64,000 bases of DNA from Planctomycetota bacterium (GCA_029781135.1 JAKOXH010000051.1:62001-126000); one strand, 5' to 3'; positions 26,689 to 36,614 are shown, numbered from the stretch's first letter. The notes: a model not told the origin generated them from the sequence alone. A program made the numbers and translations.

Positions 26689-29667
26689 TTATTTTGCCGG
26701 CATTAGATATAGCTTCGCCAATCCCCAGCCCGCATTCGCTGTAAATGTGAGGAAGCCATCTTTGACGCTGCATGGCACTTCGTTCGCCAAAGATCCCGCG
26801 CGGCCACCCGCGAGAAATAACGCGGCCGAATCCATAGAATGCGCCAGCGGGATATTTACCTGGCCGTCACCGTGTACCCATATTTCCAGTTCCGCTCCGC
26901 CGCGGACCTGGCGATTGGTGGGGACCGGCGCCCAGGCAATTGTTGTCATCGGCTGATCGGAGAACCGATGCGTTTGGCCGTCGATCGCAATTTCGCGGCA
27001 ATCATACCCGCTAAAGGCGATCAGACGCTTCTTGTCATCCGTGCGGAACGCCACGATCAAACGGCCTGAGTAAGTTACCTTGTGGCCGTTGACGGCAAGT
27101 TCCTTCACATCCAATTTGTCCGACGGCAGTGGATTCTGCTTGAGAACCTCAGCGTCCTTCGTTTCATCCCGATGAAAACCACCAGGCCACGATTCAACAT
27201 GATTGCGATAATGCACGGCAATCGCCGTCGTGCCATTCGGGAACCGAGTCGCAAGCCAGGGCGTCGATCGCGAAACCACACTCGGATTATCGTTCTTTTC
27301 GAGATCGGGGCGCGATGGCGGATAAGCACCGAGTGCGGACAGAATCTCGAACCACGTGCGGACCTCGTACCCCAGCGATTGACTCTGATCATCGCGCGGG
27401 CGAAAGCCAAGATAGGTGACGGAACCGGCATCGCCGACTTTACGGTGCAGCCCCACCGTATGGCCATAAGCGTTTGCTACCGCAGCAGTTCCGTCGCCAC
27501 TTTCGACCGGATAAATCCAGTCGACAATGTAATCCGTCAGAATCGTTTGCGGCGGCACGCTCTTCAGCGGGCCAGCGAAATTGACGACCGCGCCAGGGGC
27601 CATCATGCCTTCGTGCGGTGACTCAGGCTGTTTAACACCGCAAAGCGTCTGCCAGCGCGCGAGGACGTTATTGCCGGCAAGATCGAACCGTGGCAACGGG
27701 CCAGTCCAAATGACTCGGCCACCACGGGCGACGAACTTCTCAAGTAGCTCGATCAAGCCCGGCGGCGGCAGCGGCTCGAATAGTGCCGCGATCGTTGAAA
27801 ATGTGCGACCTGCGAGTGTGATCGTGCCGTTATCATTGAGCTTACCATATTGCAGCAGCTTTTCCGGCGTAATGTAGTTGGCATAGCCGTATTGCACCAG
27901 CCATGAACCAAAATGCTCGTCGGCTGCGACGAGCGAAAGTGGGTAGAGCATCAGCACTTCGATATCGCGGTGAACGCAATCGGTCACTGCCATGAATTGC
28001 GGTCGGCCCCAGGCGCCGAACGCATCTTCCAGCACGTGATGACGTTCGAGTGCGGCATTCGGCATGCCCCAAGCGGCTGCGTACGCATTGGGATACTTAT
28101 TGAGAATCCCCGTCGAACAGGCCAGGGCTAACCCGTAATAATTGCGGTCCGACCAGCCCCCCTCGGCATGATCGTTGCCGCCGCCGGTAAGAAACTCGTT
28201 CCAGCGGAAGTAGTCGCTGCAAGCGCTCGACGCCTGTTGCACAGTGTTCGACCACACAAAGTTCGAAGTGTACTCGTATTGCCGTGGCGCTCGCGGGCTG
28301 CCACCGGTCCGCCAATGGTCGATCGTCGGGCTCTGCGCCCACGTGGCATGAGCCCGCGCTTCGAGCGGATGCCCGTACAGTTTCTCGGCGAATTCCTTGG
28401 CTTGCACAAAGAGATCGGTAACCGTTTTCTCCAAGAGGTCAAAATACCGTCGACGAAGCAGCCAGGTGCGTTGGATGCCATCGGGTGAGCCGCCGAAAAC
28501 GTGCTGGCCCGACGAGCGTGCGTCGAGGTTCGGCAAAAAGCCGTGTTGACCGCGGCAGAAATAGACGAGGTATTTTTCGAAATCGGCGAACTCGGCGCCG
28601 TAAAGTTCGGCGAACTTCTTCGCAAAATTCGGCGTGAGGTAGCGAAACGCGAACTCACCTTCATCGTGATGCCCGAAGTAGTTCCAATCGCCTTGAATGT
28701 GGATTTCATCGCTATAGAGGCCGTTCAGCCGAATGCCCGTGTCGTGATATTCACGCATCAAATCCTGCAGATAGGGCAGGGCCTTCGGGCTGAAGTAATC
28801 GAGTTCTTGAGTCTTGTAAGAAACGACCGCCAACACGCGATCGAGTCCAGCAGCTTCAGTTTCGCCGCGACCCTGAATTGTCAATCGATGGGCAGGCGAA
28901 CTGCCCGATGCTGATTCACTTACCGTAACCTGCGGTGGCTGTTTCAACTCGATAATTGAATTTGGGTCGACCACGCCATAATCGCCATCGCCTACGTGCT
29001 GTTCGCGGAAGGCAAACAAGCGAATGCCGGTGCGCGTTAAGTTGAAAGCGCCTTTGTTATTCGTCCACTTGCGCTGTTCCCACAATTGCACCGTAAACTC
29101 ACCGGTTTTTGGGTCCCGCCAACCCTCGCGGTATTGCACCCACCGCCCCGATTCGCCAGTTTTCTGTTCATAAACGCGCCCTAACTCAAGTGGGCTGAGC
29201 AAGCTCAGCTCGAGTCCCATTCCATATTGCGCCGCGAAGTCGCCGATCTTCTTGATTCTCGCGATGTACTCTTCCGTATCCGGCATGAACGCCCTCGGCT
29301 TGCCACCTTGACCGGGACGATACGCACTGAAGAACTCATCAAACGCCACCGTGAGAGTCTTTACGCCGGCCGCTTGATGCTGCTCGCACAACTTTCGCAA
29401 CGTCGATTTTTGCGGCGTACTGCTGAGGCTGAAATCGATCTCCTTGTCTGGATTCGTCAGATCGTCAAACTGCTGGTCGCTAACCAGAATGATGCCGCCC
29501 TTCGGCAACAAGAATGACCACTGCCCCGGGAATTGGATCACGGGGTCGGGCCGTCCACCGCTTACTGCCTCGGCAAACAAGTTGCCCGTCAATGAAACAG
29601 CAACGCCCGCTTGGGTAAGCCGGGCGACAAACTCACGACGAGAAAACACAGCGTGGGATTCAGACAT
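26689..29667 (-). CDS. Tat-exported large glycosidase-like protein (GH42-like plan)
   Basis: Protein of about 992 residues with a twin-arginine leader (FSRREFVARLTQAGVAVSL). The first part has barrel-like features with acidic strand ends: TVAFDEFFSAY, GLELSLLSPLELGRV, GIRLNGLYSDEIHIQGDWNYFG and FGAWGRPQFMAVTDCVHRD. A later segment, LLEKFVARGGRVIWTGPLPRFDLAG, looks like the Rossmann-type domain after the barrel in GH42 beta-galactosidases. A beta-rich C-terminus follows (LIVAFRTDDKKRLIAFSGYD, GGAELEIWVHGDGQVNIPL). I do not recognise the exact family. The start is the ATG at 29667; an upstream TTG at 29706 would place the Tat motif too far in. It lies next to the mannan block but is transcribed towards the LacI gene. 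A glycosidase acting on plant or algal glycans is a reasonable guess. Confidence 0.55.
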   Translation of the reverse strand: MSESHAVFSRREFVARLTQAGVAVSLTGNLFAEAVSGGRPDPVIQFPGQWSFLLPKGGIILVSDQQFDDLTNPDKEIDFSLSSTPQKSTLRKLCEQHQAAGVKTLTVAFDEFFSAYRPGQGGKPRAFMPDTEEYIARIKKIGDFAAQYGMGLELSLLSPLELGRVYEQKTGESGRWVQYREGWRDPKTGEFTVQLWEQRKWTNNKGAFNLTRTGIRLFAFREQHVGDGDYGVVDPNSIIELKQPPQVTVSESASGSSPAHRLTIQGRGETEAAGLDRVLAVVSYKTQELDYFSPKALPYLQDLMREYHDTGIRLNGLYSDEIHIQGDWNYFGHHDEGEFAFRYLTPNFAKKFAELYGAEFADFEKYLVYFCRGQHGFLPNLDARSSGQHVFGGSPDGIQRTWLLRRRYFDLLEKTVTDLFVQAKEFAEKLYGHPLEARAHATWAQSPTIDHWRTGGSPRAPRQYEYTSNFVWSNTVQQASSACSDYFRWNEFLTGGGNDHAEGGWSDRNYYGLALACSTGILNKYPNAYAAAWGMPNAALERHHVLEDAFGAWGRPQFMAVTDCVHRDIEVLMLYPLSLVAADEHFGSWLVQYGYANYITPEKLLQYGKLNDNGTITLAGRTFSTIAALFEPLPPPGLIELLEKFVARGGRVIWTGPLPRFDLAGNNVLARWQTLCGVKQPESPHEGMMAPGAVVNFAGPLKSVPPQTILTDYIVDWIYPVESGDGTAAVANAYGHTVGLHRKVGDAGSVTYLGFRPRDDQSQSLGYEVRTWFEILSALGAYPPSRPDLEKNDNPSVVSRSTPWLATRFPNGTTAIAVHYRNHVESWPGGFHRDETKDAEVLKQNPLPSDKLDVKELAVNGHKVTYSGRLIVAFRTDDKKRLIAFSGYDCREIAIDGQTHRFSDQPMTTIAWAPVPTNRQVRGGAELEIWVHGDGQVNIPLAHSMDSAALFLAGGRAGSLANEVPCSVKDGFLTFTANAGWGLAKLYLMPAK

Positions 29668-29971
29668 GGCAAGTGTGCTCAACCGTTGCGATGAATGCGA
29701 ACTCAAATGTATGGGCGACTCGGCAGATACAGCTTCATCTCACGCACCACATTCTAATCAGTTCTTCTGACGCGAGCATTCACCTCTATTCGTGGGGGCC
29801 AGTTTGCCGCGACGCGCCATGTTGATGATGTCGCCGGCAGGGGGTTGCACATGACGCGAGCGTTGCAGCGGTTTCCTTCGCGGCATCCCCGGCCTACAAT
29901 CGTGAGCACGTGGGCTCAAGTGATCGCTTTTGTGGGTGAATTGTCGCTGGTCGCAGCTGGAGTGAAAGTCC
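29668..29971. other. Divergent intergenic region, no gene recognised
   Basis: About 300 bases between two divergent start codons. It must contain both promoters, but I could not place convincing -35 and -10 boxes, and no repeat of the local families is present. Confidence 0.5.
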
Positions 29972-31132
29972 GTGAAAAGAACGTCCCATGCGGTTGTGAT
30001 ATGGAGTGCTTTAGCGGTGATTATGCCGGTCTTTCGATCGCACGCGGACGATACCCGACCTCAAATTGAAACGGTTCTCCAAGTCGAAAAAGAAGGGGCA
30101 GGGCACGCGGCGGCGGTTGCTGCGGTAAAGGCACTCGAGGCGCAGCCACCGTCGGCGCTATTGCCGCTGTTGCAAGCCATGGACCAAGCCAACCCGCTTG
30201 CGGCAAATTGGTTGCGTGGGGCGTTTGAAGCAGTTGCCGATCGGAATGCTAAGCAGAGTAACAGCTTGCCTGTGGACGATTTGGAAAAGTTTTTGTTGGA
30301 TCGAAACCACGCCGCCCAGCCACGCCAAGCCGCGTTCGATTTGCTCGTGCGCCTCGATCCGAAAGCTGACGATCGGTTGGTGCCTGGAATGATCGATGAC
30401 CCGTGCCCTGAATTTCGGCGGGCGGCCGTGCAGCGACTTATCGATGCCGCTGCCAAGGCGAGCGAAGCCAAAGATGCTGCCAAGAGTAAATCGCTGTATC
30501 AGCAGGCGTTCGCGGCGGCGCGTGATCCGGACCAACTTGATCTCACGTTCGATGAGCTCACGAAACTCGGCGAAAAACCGGACCTGAAACGGCAACTGGG
30601 GCTGCTCAGCGATTGGTGGGTTATCGGCCCGTTCGATCATCGCAAGGGAATTGGTTTCGACGTGGCCTATCCACCGGAGAAGGAGATCGACCTTAAAAAG
30701 AAGTACGGCGGAATGCTCGGCGAAGTTGCTTGGACCCACTTGGAATCTGACGATCGCCACGGGATTGTCGATCTCAACAAATTGCTCGCGCGTCACAAGG
30801 GCGCCATCGTCTATGCCTATCGCGAGTTCGAATCCGAAAAAGCTCAACCCGCCGAAATTCGCCTGGGCACACCCAACGGTTGGAAGCTCTGGGTCAATGG
30901 CCAGCTCGCCTTTGCCCATGAAGAATACCACTTGCTGACGCAAATGGATCAATATCCCACTCGGGTCATGCTGCACCCCGGAACGAATCGCTTTTTGTTG
31001 AAGATTTGTCAAAACGAGCAAACCGAAGATTGGGCCCAAGACTGGCAGTTCCAAGTACGCGTATGTGCCCCAACCGGTGCGGCCGTGCTGCCAAAGGATG
31101 CGAAGGCAGCCCCCGGCTCGGCCGGGGGTTAA
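29972..31132 (+). CDS. Exported HEAT-like and beta-sandwich protein
   Basis: Protein of 386 residues starting with GTG and a signal peptide (VVIWSALAVIMPVFRSHA). The first half is helical and repeat-like (AVAAVKALEAQPPSALLPLLQAM, AAFDLLVRLDPKADDRLVPGMI, FRRAAVQRLIDAAAKA), as in HEAT proteins. The second half begins LLSDWWVIGPFDHRKG and has strands such as IRLGTPNGWKLWVNGQLAFAHEEY and LHPGTNRFLLKICQNE, a jelly-roll plan found in many planctomycete surface proteins. The last residues AAPGSAGG are encoded by a stem-loop repeat (31109-31127), so the original stop may have been changed by insertion. The next gene is a PQQ-type propeller, a common pairing. Function unknown. Confidence 0.7.
   Translation: MKRTSHAVVIWSALAVIMPVFRSHADDTRPQIETVLQVEKEGAGHAAAVAAVKALEAQPPSALLPLLQAMDQANPLAANWLRGAFEAVADRNAKQSNSLPVDDLEKFLLDRNHAAQPRQAAFDLLVRLDPKADDRLVPGMIDDPCPEFRRAAVQRLIDAAAKASEAKDAAKSKSLYQQAFAAARDPDQLDLTFDELTKLGEKPDLKRQLGLLSDWWVIGPFDHRKGIGFDVAYPPEKEIDLKKKYGGMLGEVAWTHLESDDRHGIVDLNKLLARHKGAIVYAYREFESEKAQPAEIRLGTPNGWKLWVNGQLAFAHEEYHLLTQMDQYPTRVMLHPGTNRFLLKICQNEQTEDWAQDWQFQVRVCAPTGAAVLPKDAKAAPGSAGG
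31109..31127. repeat. Stem-loop repeat overlapping a gene end
   Basis: Perfect 8-bp stem CCCCCGGC/GCCGGGGG with loop TCG, ending three bases before the stop codon at 31130. A second copy in inverse orientation follows at 31159-31182. Confidence 0.85.
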
Positions 31133-31158
31133 CACTGCATTGCGACTCCGCCGATGCA

Positions 31159-31182
31159 ACCCCCGGCAGAGCCGGGGGCTAT
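31159..31182. repeat. TAGCC-foot stem-loop repeat
   Basis: Perfect 8-bp stem (31159-31166 with 31170-31177) with a 3-base loop. Read on the minus strand it has the foot ATAGCC shared by the other family members. The stem sequence is the same as that of the copy at 31109, inverted. Confidence 0.85.
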
Positions 31183-31247
31183 CCGCACGATTGCAACAAA
31201 CATGATTGTGACAAAATCGCTATCGACCGAAATATCGAGAGACTACG

Positions 31248-32477
31248 ATGCGAAATTTGGCCATAGTGCTAGCCATCCTCGTTACTTACCGCGGCGTCCG
31301 GGCCGATGACTGGCGACAATTCCGCGGCAACGATAGCTCCGGCATCAGCACGGAAACAAATCTGCCGACTAAGCTCGACGATCCAAAATCGTTGGCCTGG
31401 AAAGCGCCGCTGCCTGGGCGCGGGCTTTCCGGGCCGATCATCGTGGGCGATCGGATCTTCCTCACCGCGAGCAGCGGTTATCGTGATGACGCCTTGCACG
31501 TCCTCTGCTTCTCGTGTGCGACTGGCCAAAAATTGTGGCAGCGCACTTTCCACGCCACCGGCCGCACCGTCTGCAACGAAGTCATGTGCATGGCCACGCC
31601 GCAACCGTGCAGCGACGGCGAGCGTATCTATTGCTATTACTCCTGCAACGATGTGGTATGCCTCGACCTGGATGGCAACCTCGTATGGTATCGCGGCCTC
31701 GGGCTCGACTATCCGAACGTCAGCAGTTCGCTCGGCATGTCATCCTCTCCGGTCGTGGTCGATGGCACCGTCGTGCTGCAGCTCGATACCGACAGCGATT
31801 CGTTCGTCGCCGGGCTCAATGCGCTCACCGGCGAAACTCGCTGGAAGATCGCGCAGGGCAGGTCAGCTATCTGGTCGTCGCCCGTGGTATATCGGCCATC
31901 AGTCGCTGTCAAACCCCAGGTAATTGTGCATGCGAAGAACGCCCTCGTCTCATTGGACCCAGCTACCGGCAAGGAAAACTGGAAAGTCGATCAACCTGGG
32001 GCGAAGATCCCCTCAACGACGGTGGCCCGCAATATCTTGCTTTCACCGCTTGGCCAATTGACGGCACTTCGCCCACTTGGAACGACGGGCACACCCGAAA
32101 GGCTCTGGAGCGAAGCGCGACTATCTCCCGACAACCCCACCCCCGTGGCCTACCAAGACCGCGTTTATGTCTTCAAAGGCTCGGTCCTAACCTGCGCCGA
32201 TCTGGCGACGGGGAAAACCGCCTGGCAACTACGGCTCAAATGCCAAGGCGCATACTCCTCACCAGTTGCCGGCAACGATCACATCTACCTGGCCGATGAA
32301 AATGGCATCCTGCAAACCGTTCGCCTCGGCGGCAAGAAAGGCGAAGTCGCCAGTCGCCTCGACCTGGGAGAACGTATTATGTGCACGCCCGCGCTGGCGG
32401 GCGGCGCATTCTACGTTCGTAGCGATCAGCACCTGTGGAAGTTCGCAGACGCGACCCCCGACCAAATTGCTCATTGA
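31248..32477 (+). CDS. Exported PQQ-like beta-propeller protein
   Basis: Protein of 409 residues with a signal peptide (RNLAIVLAILVTYRGVRA) followed by DWRQFRGNDSSGIS, the classic start of planctomycete PQQ-like propellers. Repeated blades carry the Trp-docking pattern: SLAWKAPLPGRGLSGPIIVGDRIFLTA, GNLVWYRGLG, GETRWKIAQG, GKENWKVDQPG, GKTAWQLRLK and HIYLADENGILQTV. It resembles BamB and quinoprotein dehydrogenase propellers, but I see no residues that argue for a bound quinone. It probably works in the periplasm as a binding or scaffold protein, together with the preceding HEAT/sandwich protein 115 bases upstream. Confidence 0.85.
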   Translation: MRNLAIVLAILVTYRGVRADDWRQFRGNDSSGISTETNLPTKLDDPKSLAWKAPLPGRGLSGPIIVGDRIFLTASSGYRDDALHVLCFSCATGQKLWQRTFHATGRTVCNEVMCMATPQPCSDGERIYCYYSCNDVVCLDLDGNLVWYRGLGLDYPNVSSSLGMSSSPVVVDGTVVLQLDTDSDSFVAGLNALTGETRWKIAQGRSAIWSSPVVYRPSVAVKPQVIVHAKNALVSLDPATGKENWKVDQPGAKIPSTTVARNILLSPLGQLTALRPLGTTGTPERLWSEARLSPDNPTPVAYQDRVYVFKGSVLTCADLATGKTAWQLRLKCQGAYSSPVAGNDHIYLADENGILQTVRLGGKKGEVASRLDLGERIMCTPALAGGAFYVRSDQHLWKFADATPDQIAH

Positions 32478-32692
32478 CCTCATCGTCGGTAGATTTGTGC
32501 CGCCGCCATGCCAAAGTCGCGCAGCCGTCACTCCTTGACGAAAAAACCGCGATCTGTGACATCCGCAATGATGTGTTACGATGTCCGGAATCCCTGTTGA
32601 AGTTCCTTGTAGTGGCTATACTGGTGAAAGTGCGGTGGAACTTCGACTTTTTGTCCGCCGGAACATGAACCGAATGTCCAAGGAGAACTGCC

Positions 32693-35152
32693 ATGTCGCC
32701 AGCCAAGTTAGGGTTCATCGTACTACTGAGCATGACGCGCTTCGCAGTAGCGGCCGACAACTTTTCCGGCAAAAAGGCGGATGGCTTTCTCCTACCGAAC
32801 GGCTGGAAAGTCGCGCCTGCCGGTGAGCAGATTCCGCTCACCGATTTGCCGCTCAACATCGCGCCGCTGGCGGATGGACGCCACGCGCTCGTGGCCACGA
32901 GCGGCTTCAATGCGCACGAACTTTCGCTGATCGACTTGACCACCCGCCAGATCGTTCAGAAGGAAACGGTAAGGCAAAGCTGGTTCGGCCTGACGGCCAC
33001 GCCCGACCAACAAACGTGGTGGTGGAGTGGCGGCGGTGGCGGCACATTACACAAGTTCAAGGTGGAGGGTGGCAAGCTCGCGCGTTTTGACAAAGGTGAT
33101 CCAACCGCCGATGAAACAAAGTTCGGCTCTGGCAGACGCTCGTTCTTCAGCGGCATCGCGCTGGATACGAAACGTAACGTGCTCTATTCGCTTGATATCA
33201 ATTACGGGAAATTGACGGCCACCGATTTATCTGGAAAGAAGCCGCCAAGAACCGTGGATGTCGGCGGCCGGCCGTACGACATCGCTCTAGCGCCCAACGG
33301 TTCGCGGCTGTACGTTTCAGAATGGTCCACCGGCATGGTACTGGCGATCGACCCTGAAGACCTGTTGATCACGTCCAAGCTCAGCGTTGGTGTGCACCCC
33401 AACCAGATTGCCGTGAGTCCGACCGATGATCGCATCTTCGTGGCTTGCGCGAGCACGAATAACGTCGCCGTCATTGATACTCACCGCGGCGTGGTCACCG
33501 AATCAATCTTCACCGCACTCTTCCCCAAAGCGCCCGAAGGCAGCACGCCGGATGCCGTCGCGATTGCCCCCGATGGGAAGACACTCTTCGTGGCGAATGC
33601 CGATAACAACTGCGTGGCCGTGGTGGATATCTCCGTGCTCAGCCAAAGCCAGGTCCGCGGATTCATCCCAACCGGCTGGTACCCTACGGCCGTCGCGGTG
33701 ACGCCGGACGGCAAATCGTTGCTCGTCGGCGTGGGCAAGGGAAATCAGACGCATCCGAATCCGCCCTTTAAGAACCCCGACGACGCCAAAAAGAACGAGC
33801 GCCGCCAACTGCCGTTTCCTTACATCGGCACCACGCTATCGGGTTCACTATCGATTGTGCCAATGCCATCCGCTGCCGAACTCGCCGCTTACACGGAAAC
33901 GGTCTACCACAACTGCCCGTATTCCGACAAGTTGCTCGCGAGTGCGCCGCATAGCGAAAAAACCGCCATTCCCACCAAAGTCGGTGATCCCTCGCCCATT
34001 AAATACGTTCTCTACATCATCAAAGAGAACCGCACATTCGATCAAGTCTTTGGCGACATGGGGCGTGGAAACTGCGATCCAGAGCTAGTGATGTTCGGCG
34101 CCCAAGTGACGCCCAACCACCATAAATTGGCGAATGAGTTCGTGTTGTTGGACAATCTCTATTGCAACGGCCATGTGTCCGTCGATGGTCATGCCTGGTC
34201 GACGATGGCCTACAACACCGATTATATCGCCAAGAACTGGGCGATCACCTATTCCGGCCGGCCAGGCGTTAAGGACGATGACGAGGGCAATCTTCAAAAA
34301 GCGCCGTCAGGTTATATCTGGGACGCCTGCGCTCGCAACAACCTCACTTATCGCAGTTACGGCGAGTACGGTCATCGTGTCAGCCAGCCCGATGGCTCGA
34401 TGCGGATGGAGGGTGAAGTGCCTGGGCTTGTCGGCCATATGTGCCCCCACTATTACAGCGGGGGCGATCCCAGCAAACCGCCGCGCGATACCGACGATGC
34501 GGAGATTTTCTTGAATGAGTTTCGCGAGTTCGAAAAGACCGATAGTTTGCCGCACTTCATGGTAATGAGTTTGGGCGAGGACCATACTCGCGGCACGACG
34601 CCGGGAGCTTTTACGCCGCAGGCCTGCGTGGCCAGTAACGATTTGGCGCTCGGCAGAATTGTCGAAACGATCAGTAAAAGCAAATATTGGGCGCAGATGG
34701 CCATTTTTGTAATTGAGGATGACGCTCAAAACGGCCCCGATCATGTCGATGCCCACCGCACCGCCGGTTTGGTCATCAGCCCCTACACGAAACGGAACAG
34801 CCTTGATAGCACGCAGTACTCAACCGTGAGCATGTTGCGGACCATCGAGCTAATTCTCGGCATCGACCCGCTCAGCCAGTACGATGCGGCCGCCAACCCC
34901 ATGTTCGCTTGCTTCACCGATCAGCCGAACCTCACGCCGTACACGGCCGAACCTGCCAAGATCAACCTCAACGCCAAGAACGAAACCACGGCTTATGGCG
35001 CCGAGCGATCATCGCGAATGGACTTCAGCGAGTACGACCGCATCGACGATTTCGAACTCAATGAAATCCTCTGGCGATCGATCAAAGGCAAGGATGCACC
35101 GGTACCACCCGCCGCGCGGCGAGCCATCGCCTATCGGACCGATTTGCGGTAG
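32693..35152 (+). CDS. Exported YncE propeller fused to a phosphoesterase
   Basis: Protein of 819 residues with a signal peptide (KLGFIVLLSMTRFAVA) and an AAGGAG site before the ATG. Residues about 40-400 form a YncE/Nhl-type seven-bladed propeller (RPYDIALAPNGSRLYVSEW, HPNQIAVSPTDDRIFVAC, TPDAVAIAPDGKTLFVANADNN, YPTAVAVTPDGKSLLVGVG). Residues about 430-760 are an alkaline phosphatase/phospholipase C-type phosphoesterase: YIIKENRTFDQVFGDMG, the VSVDGHAWST region, LPHFMVMSLGEDHTRG and IFVIEDDAQNGPDHVDAHR supply the acidic and His metal ligands. This fusion is known and widespread in Planctomycetes and Acidobacteria. It could release phosphate from outside phosphodiesters; the natural substrate is not known. 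Confidence 0.88.
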   Translation: MSPAKLGFIVLLSMTRFAVAADNFSGKKADGFLLPNGWKVAPAGEQIPLTDLPLNIAPLADGRHALVATSGFNAHELSLIDLTTRQIVQKETVRQSWFGLTATPDQQTWWWSGGGGGTLHKFKVEGGKLARFDKGDPTADETKFGSGRRSFFSGIALDTKRNVLYSLDINYGKLTATDLSGKKPPRTVDVGGRPYDIALAPNGSRLYVSEWSTGMVLAIDPEDLLITSKLSVGVHPNQIAVSPTDDRIFVACASTNNVAVIDTHRGVVTESIFTALFPKAPEGSTPDAVAIAPDGKTLFVANADNNCVAVVDISVLSQSQVRGFIPTGWYPTAVAVTPDGKSLLVGVGKGNQTHPNPPFKNPDDAKKNERRQLPFPYIGTTLSGSLSIVPMPSAAELAAYTETVYHNCPYSDKLLASAPHSEKTAIPTKVGDPSPIKYVLYIIKENRTFDQVFGDMGRGNCDPELVMFGAQVTPNHHKLANEFVLLDNLYCNGHVSVDGHAWSTMAYNTDYIAKNWAITYSGRPGVKDDDEGNLQKAPSGYIWDACARNNLTYRSYGEYGHRVSQPDGSMRMEGEVPGLVGHMCPHYYSGGDPSKPPRDTDDAEIFLNEFREFEKTDSLPHFMVMSLGEDHTRGTTPGAFTPQACVASNDLALGRIVETISKSKYWAQMAIFVIEDDAQNGPDHVDAHRTAGLVISPYTKRNSLDSTQYSTVSMLRTIELILGIDPLSQYDAAANPMFACFTDQPNLTPYTAEPAKINLNAKNETTAYGAERSSRMDFSEYDRIDDFELNEILWRSIKGKDAPVPPAARRAIAYRTDLR

Positions 35153-35179
35153 TATGGCCTGAATGATGCTCGCGTTCCA

Positions 35180-36394
35180 CTATTTGTTGGCTGACGTTTC
35201 CGCTTCAAATCCTGCTTTCGTCAGTTGTTTTTGAATCGTCACCACGGCCGCATCGCCGAACGTCTTGCTCGCAGCGGTGTTCGCAAGCCGGGCGCGTTCC
35301 TTCGTCAGAAATTGCTCGCGCTCGGCGGCCAACTGGTTGATCTGCTTTTGAATTTCCGCGCGCTTCGCCGCCATCTTCTGGACATACGCCTCGCGTTCCT
35401 GGGGCCCGAGCGATTGCAGTTCCTTCGGTAACTCCTCGGACTTCACTCGCGAAATAATTCCGCGGTCCTCGCTGTACGAATCGATCAAATCACGGCTCCG
35501 GTTGCTATATGCCGAGCTGGCCTTCGCGATCGCTCGACTACTTGCGATTTCCCCTCCTGCCGCAGCCGCGTTTTCATCCTGGGCAACCTGGTTCGCTGCA
35601 TAGCTCTTCTGTTCCGACTGTGAGCCGTACCACAAATACGTCTGATTCAACTCGGCATTGAGTTTGATGATGATTTTGTCCTGCGGGCAATCGATCTGCA
35701 CTACAGTGCGATCCTGATCGATATTGAAGAACTCGCCCTCCGCCAGTTTCGCGCCTTCCTGCCAACCACCCGCGATACCCTCTTGGCTGGTGCCGCAATG
35801 AATCGTGTTGACAACGATCCCTTTCTCAATCGCTTGCTTGCAGGCACCATGATAATCCACCGACCCTTGTGAAAATGGCTCATTCCCCGCGATGAAGATC
35901 GCCTTATAGCCGTTCGGTTCCTTGGACCAATCCAGACGCTTCACCGCTTCCTGAATCACTTGGCCGCAGTATTCATCGCCGCCGGACGTGGTCAATCCGA
36001 ACAGCGATTCCGACAGTTTGTCGAGGTCGTCCGTCAGCGGCACGACTTGGCGAATGTACCCTTCGCTGGCTGGCAGCCGGGTGTTCCCATATTCGAACAG
36101 CGCCACGCGCAGGACGGGTGTCTGGCCATCTTTTTTTGCCTTGGCGAACTGCTGCACGATCGTCCAAAGTTGGCTCTTCGCTTGGCTGATAAGCCCATCC
36201 ATCGAGTTCGACGTATCGAGCAAAATCGCGACATCAACCGAGGCTCTCTTGCCTTTGAACGGCGGTTTTGCCGTTTCGCTGGCCATCGGTTTGTCCTTTT
36301 CCACACGGATGACCACCTTCGTGTCCGCCAATGCTGGCGTGGACACAATCCAAGCAACCAAAGTTGCCGCGAGTAATGCGTGATGTTTGGGCAT
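35180..36394 (-). CDS. Exported von Willebrand factor A domain protein
   Basis: Protein of 404 residues with a signal peptide (LLAATLVAWIVSTPALA) and a strong AAGGAG site before the ATG at 36394. The VWA domain begins VDVAILLDTSNSMDGLISQAK, with a complete DxSxS MIDAS motif, and continues with LRVALFEYGN, TTSGGDEYCGQVIQEA and KAIFIAGNEPFSQG. The C-terminal third is a charged coiled coil (REAYVQKMAAKRAEIQKQ, REQFLTKERARL). Metal-dependent protein binding in the periplasm is the usual role. Its 3' end is 27 bases from the convergent phosphoesterase-fusion gene. Confidence 0.85.
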   Translation of the reverse strand: MPKHHALLAATLVAWIVSTPALADTKVVIRVEKDKPMASETAKPPFKGKRASVDVAILLDTSNSMDGLISQAKSQLWTIVQQFAKAKKDGQTPVLRVALFEYGNTRLPASEGYIRQVVPLTDDLDKLSESLFGLTTSGGDEYCGQVIQEAVKRLDWSKEPNGYKAIFIAGNEPFSQGSVDYHGACKQAIEKGIVVNTIHCGTSQEGIAGGWQEGAKLAEGEFFNIDQDRTVVQIDCPQDKIIIKLNAELNQTYLWYGSQSEQKSYAANQVAQDENAAAAGGEIASSRAIAKASSAYSNRSRDLIDSYSEDRGIISRVKSEELPKELQSLGPQEREAYVQKMAAKRAEIQKQINQLAAEREQFLTKERARLANTAASKTFGDAAVVTIQKQLTKAGFEAETSANK

Positions 36395-36531
36395 GGGAGG
36401 CTCCTTGATAAGGTAATTGGCGCAGCCGTTTTCGACGCGGCCAAACCTTGGACGTTGCCGATTCCCAGAAAGTTCCCGTGCTGGGCAAAGTTGCCGAAAT
36501 AGCCGCCGGCAATGGGGTTCCCCCGACGTCA

Positions 36532-36555
36532 CCACCGTCTGGCGACGGTGGCTAC
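36532..36555. repeat. TAGCC-foot stem-loop repeat
   Basis: Perfect 8-bp stem CCACCGTC (36532-36539) with GACGGTGG (36544-36551) and a 4-base loop; on the minus strand it carries the foot GTAGCC. Confidence 0.85.
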
Positions 36556-36565
36556 GATTCAAGGC

Positions 36566-36596
36566 ACCCTCACCCCGGCCCTCTCCCGAAGAGGCT
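36566..36596. repeat. GGGGTGAGGG-type repeat
   Basis: Minus-strand reading CCTCTTCGGGAGAGGGCC then GGGGTGAGGG. The first arm is shortened compared with the other copies. Confidence 0.7.
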
Positions 36597-36614
36597 GTGA
36601 TTTTATTGTGACCA

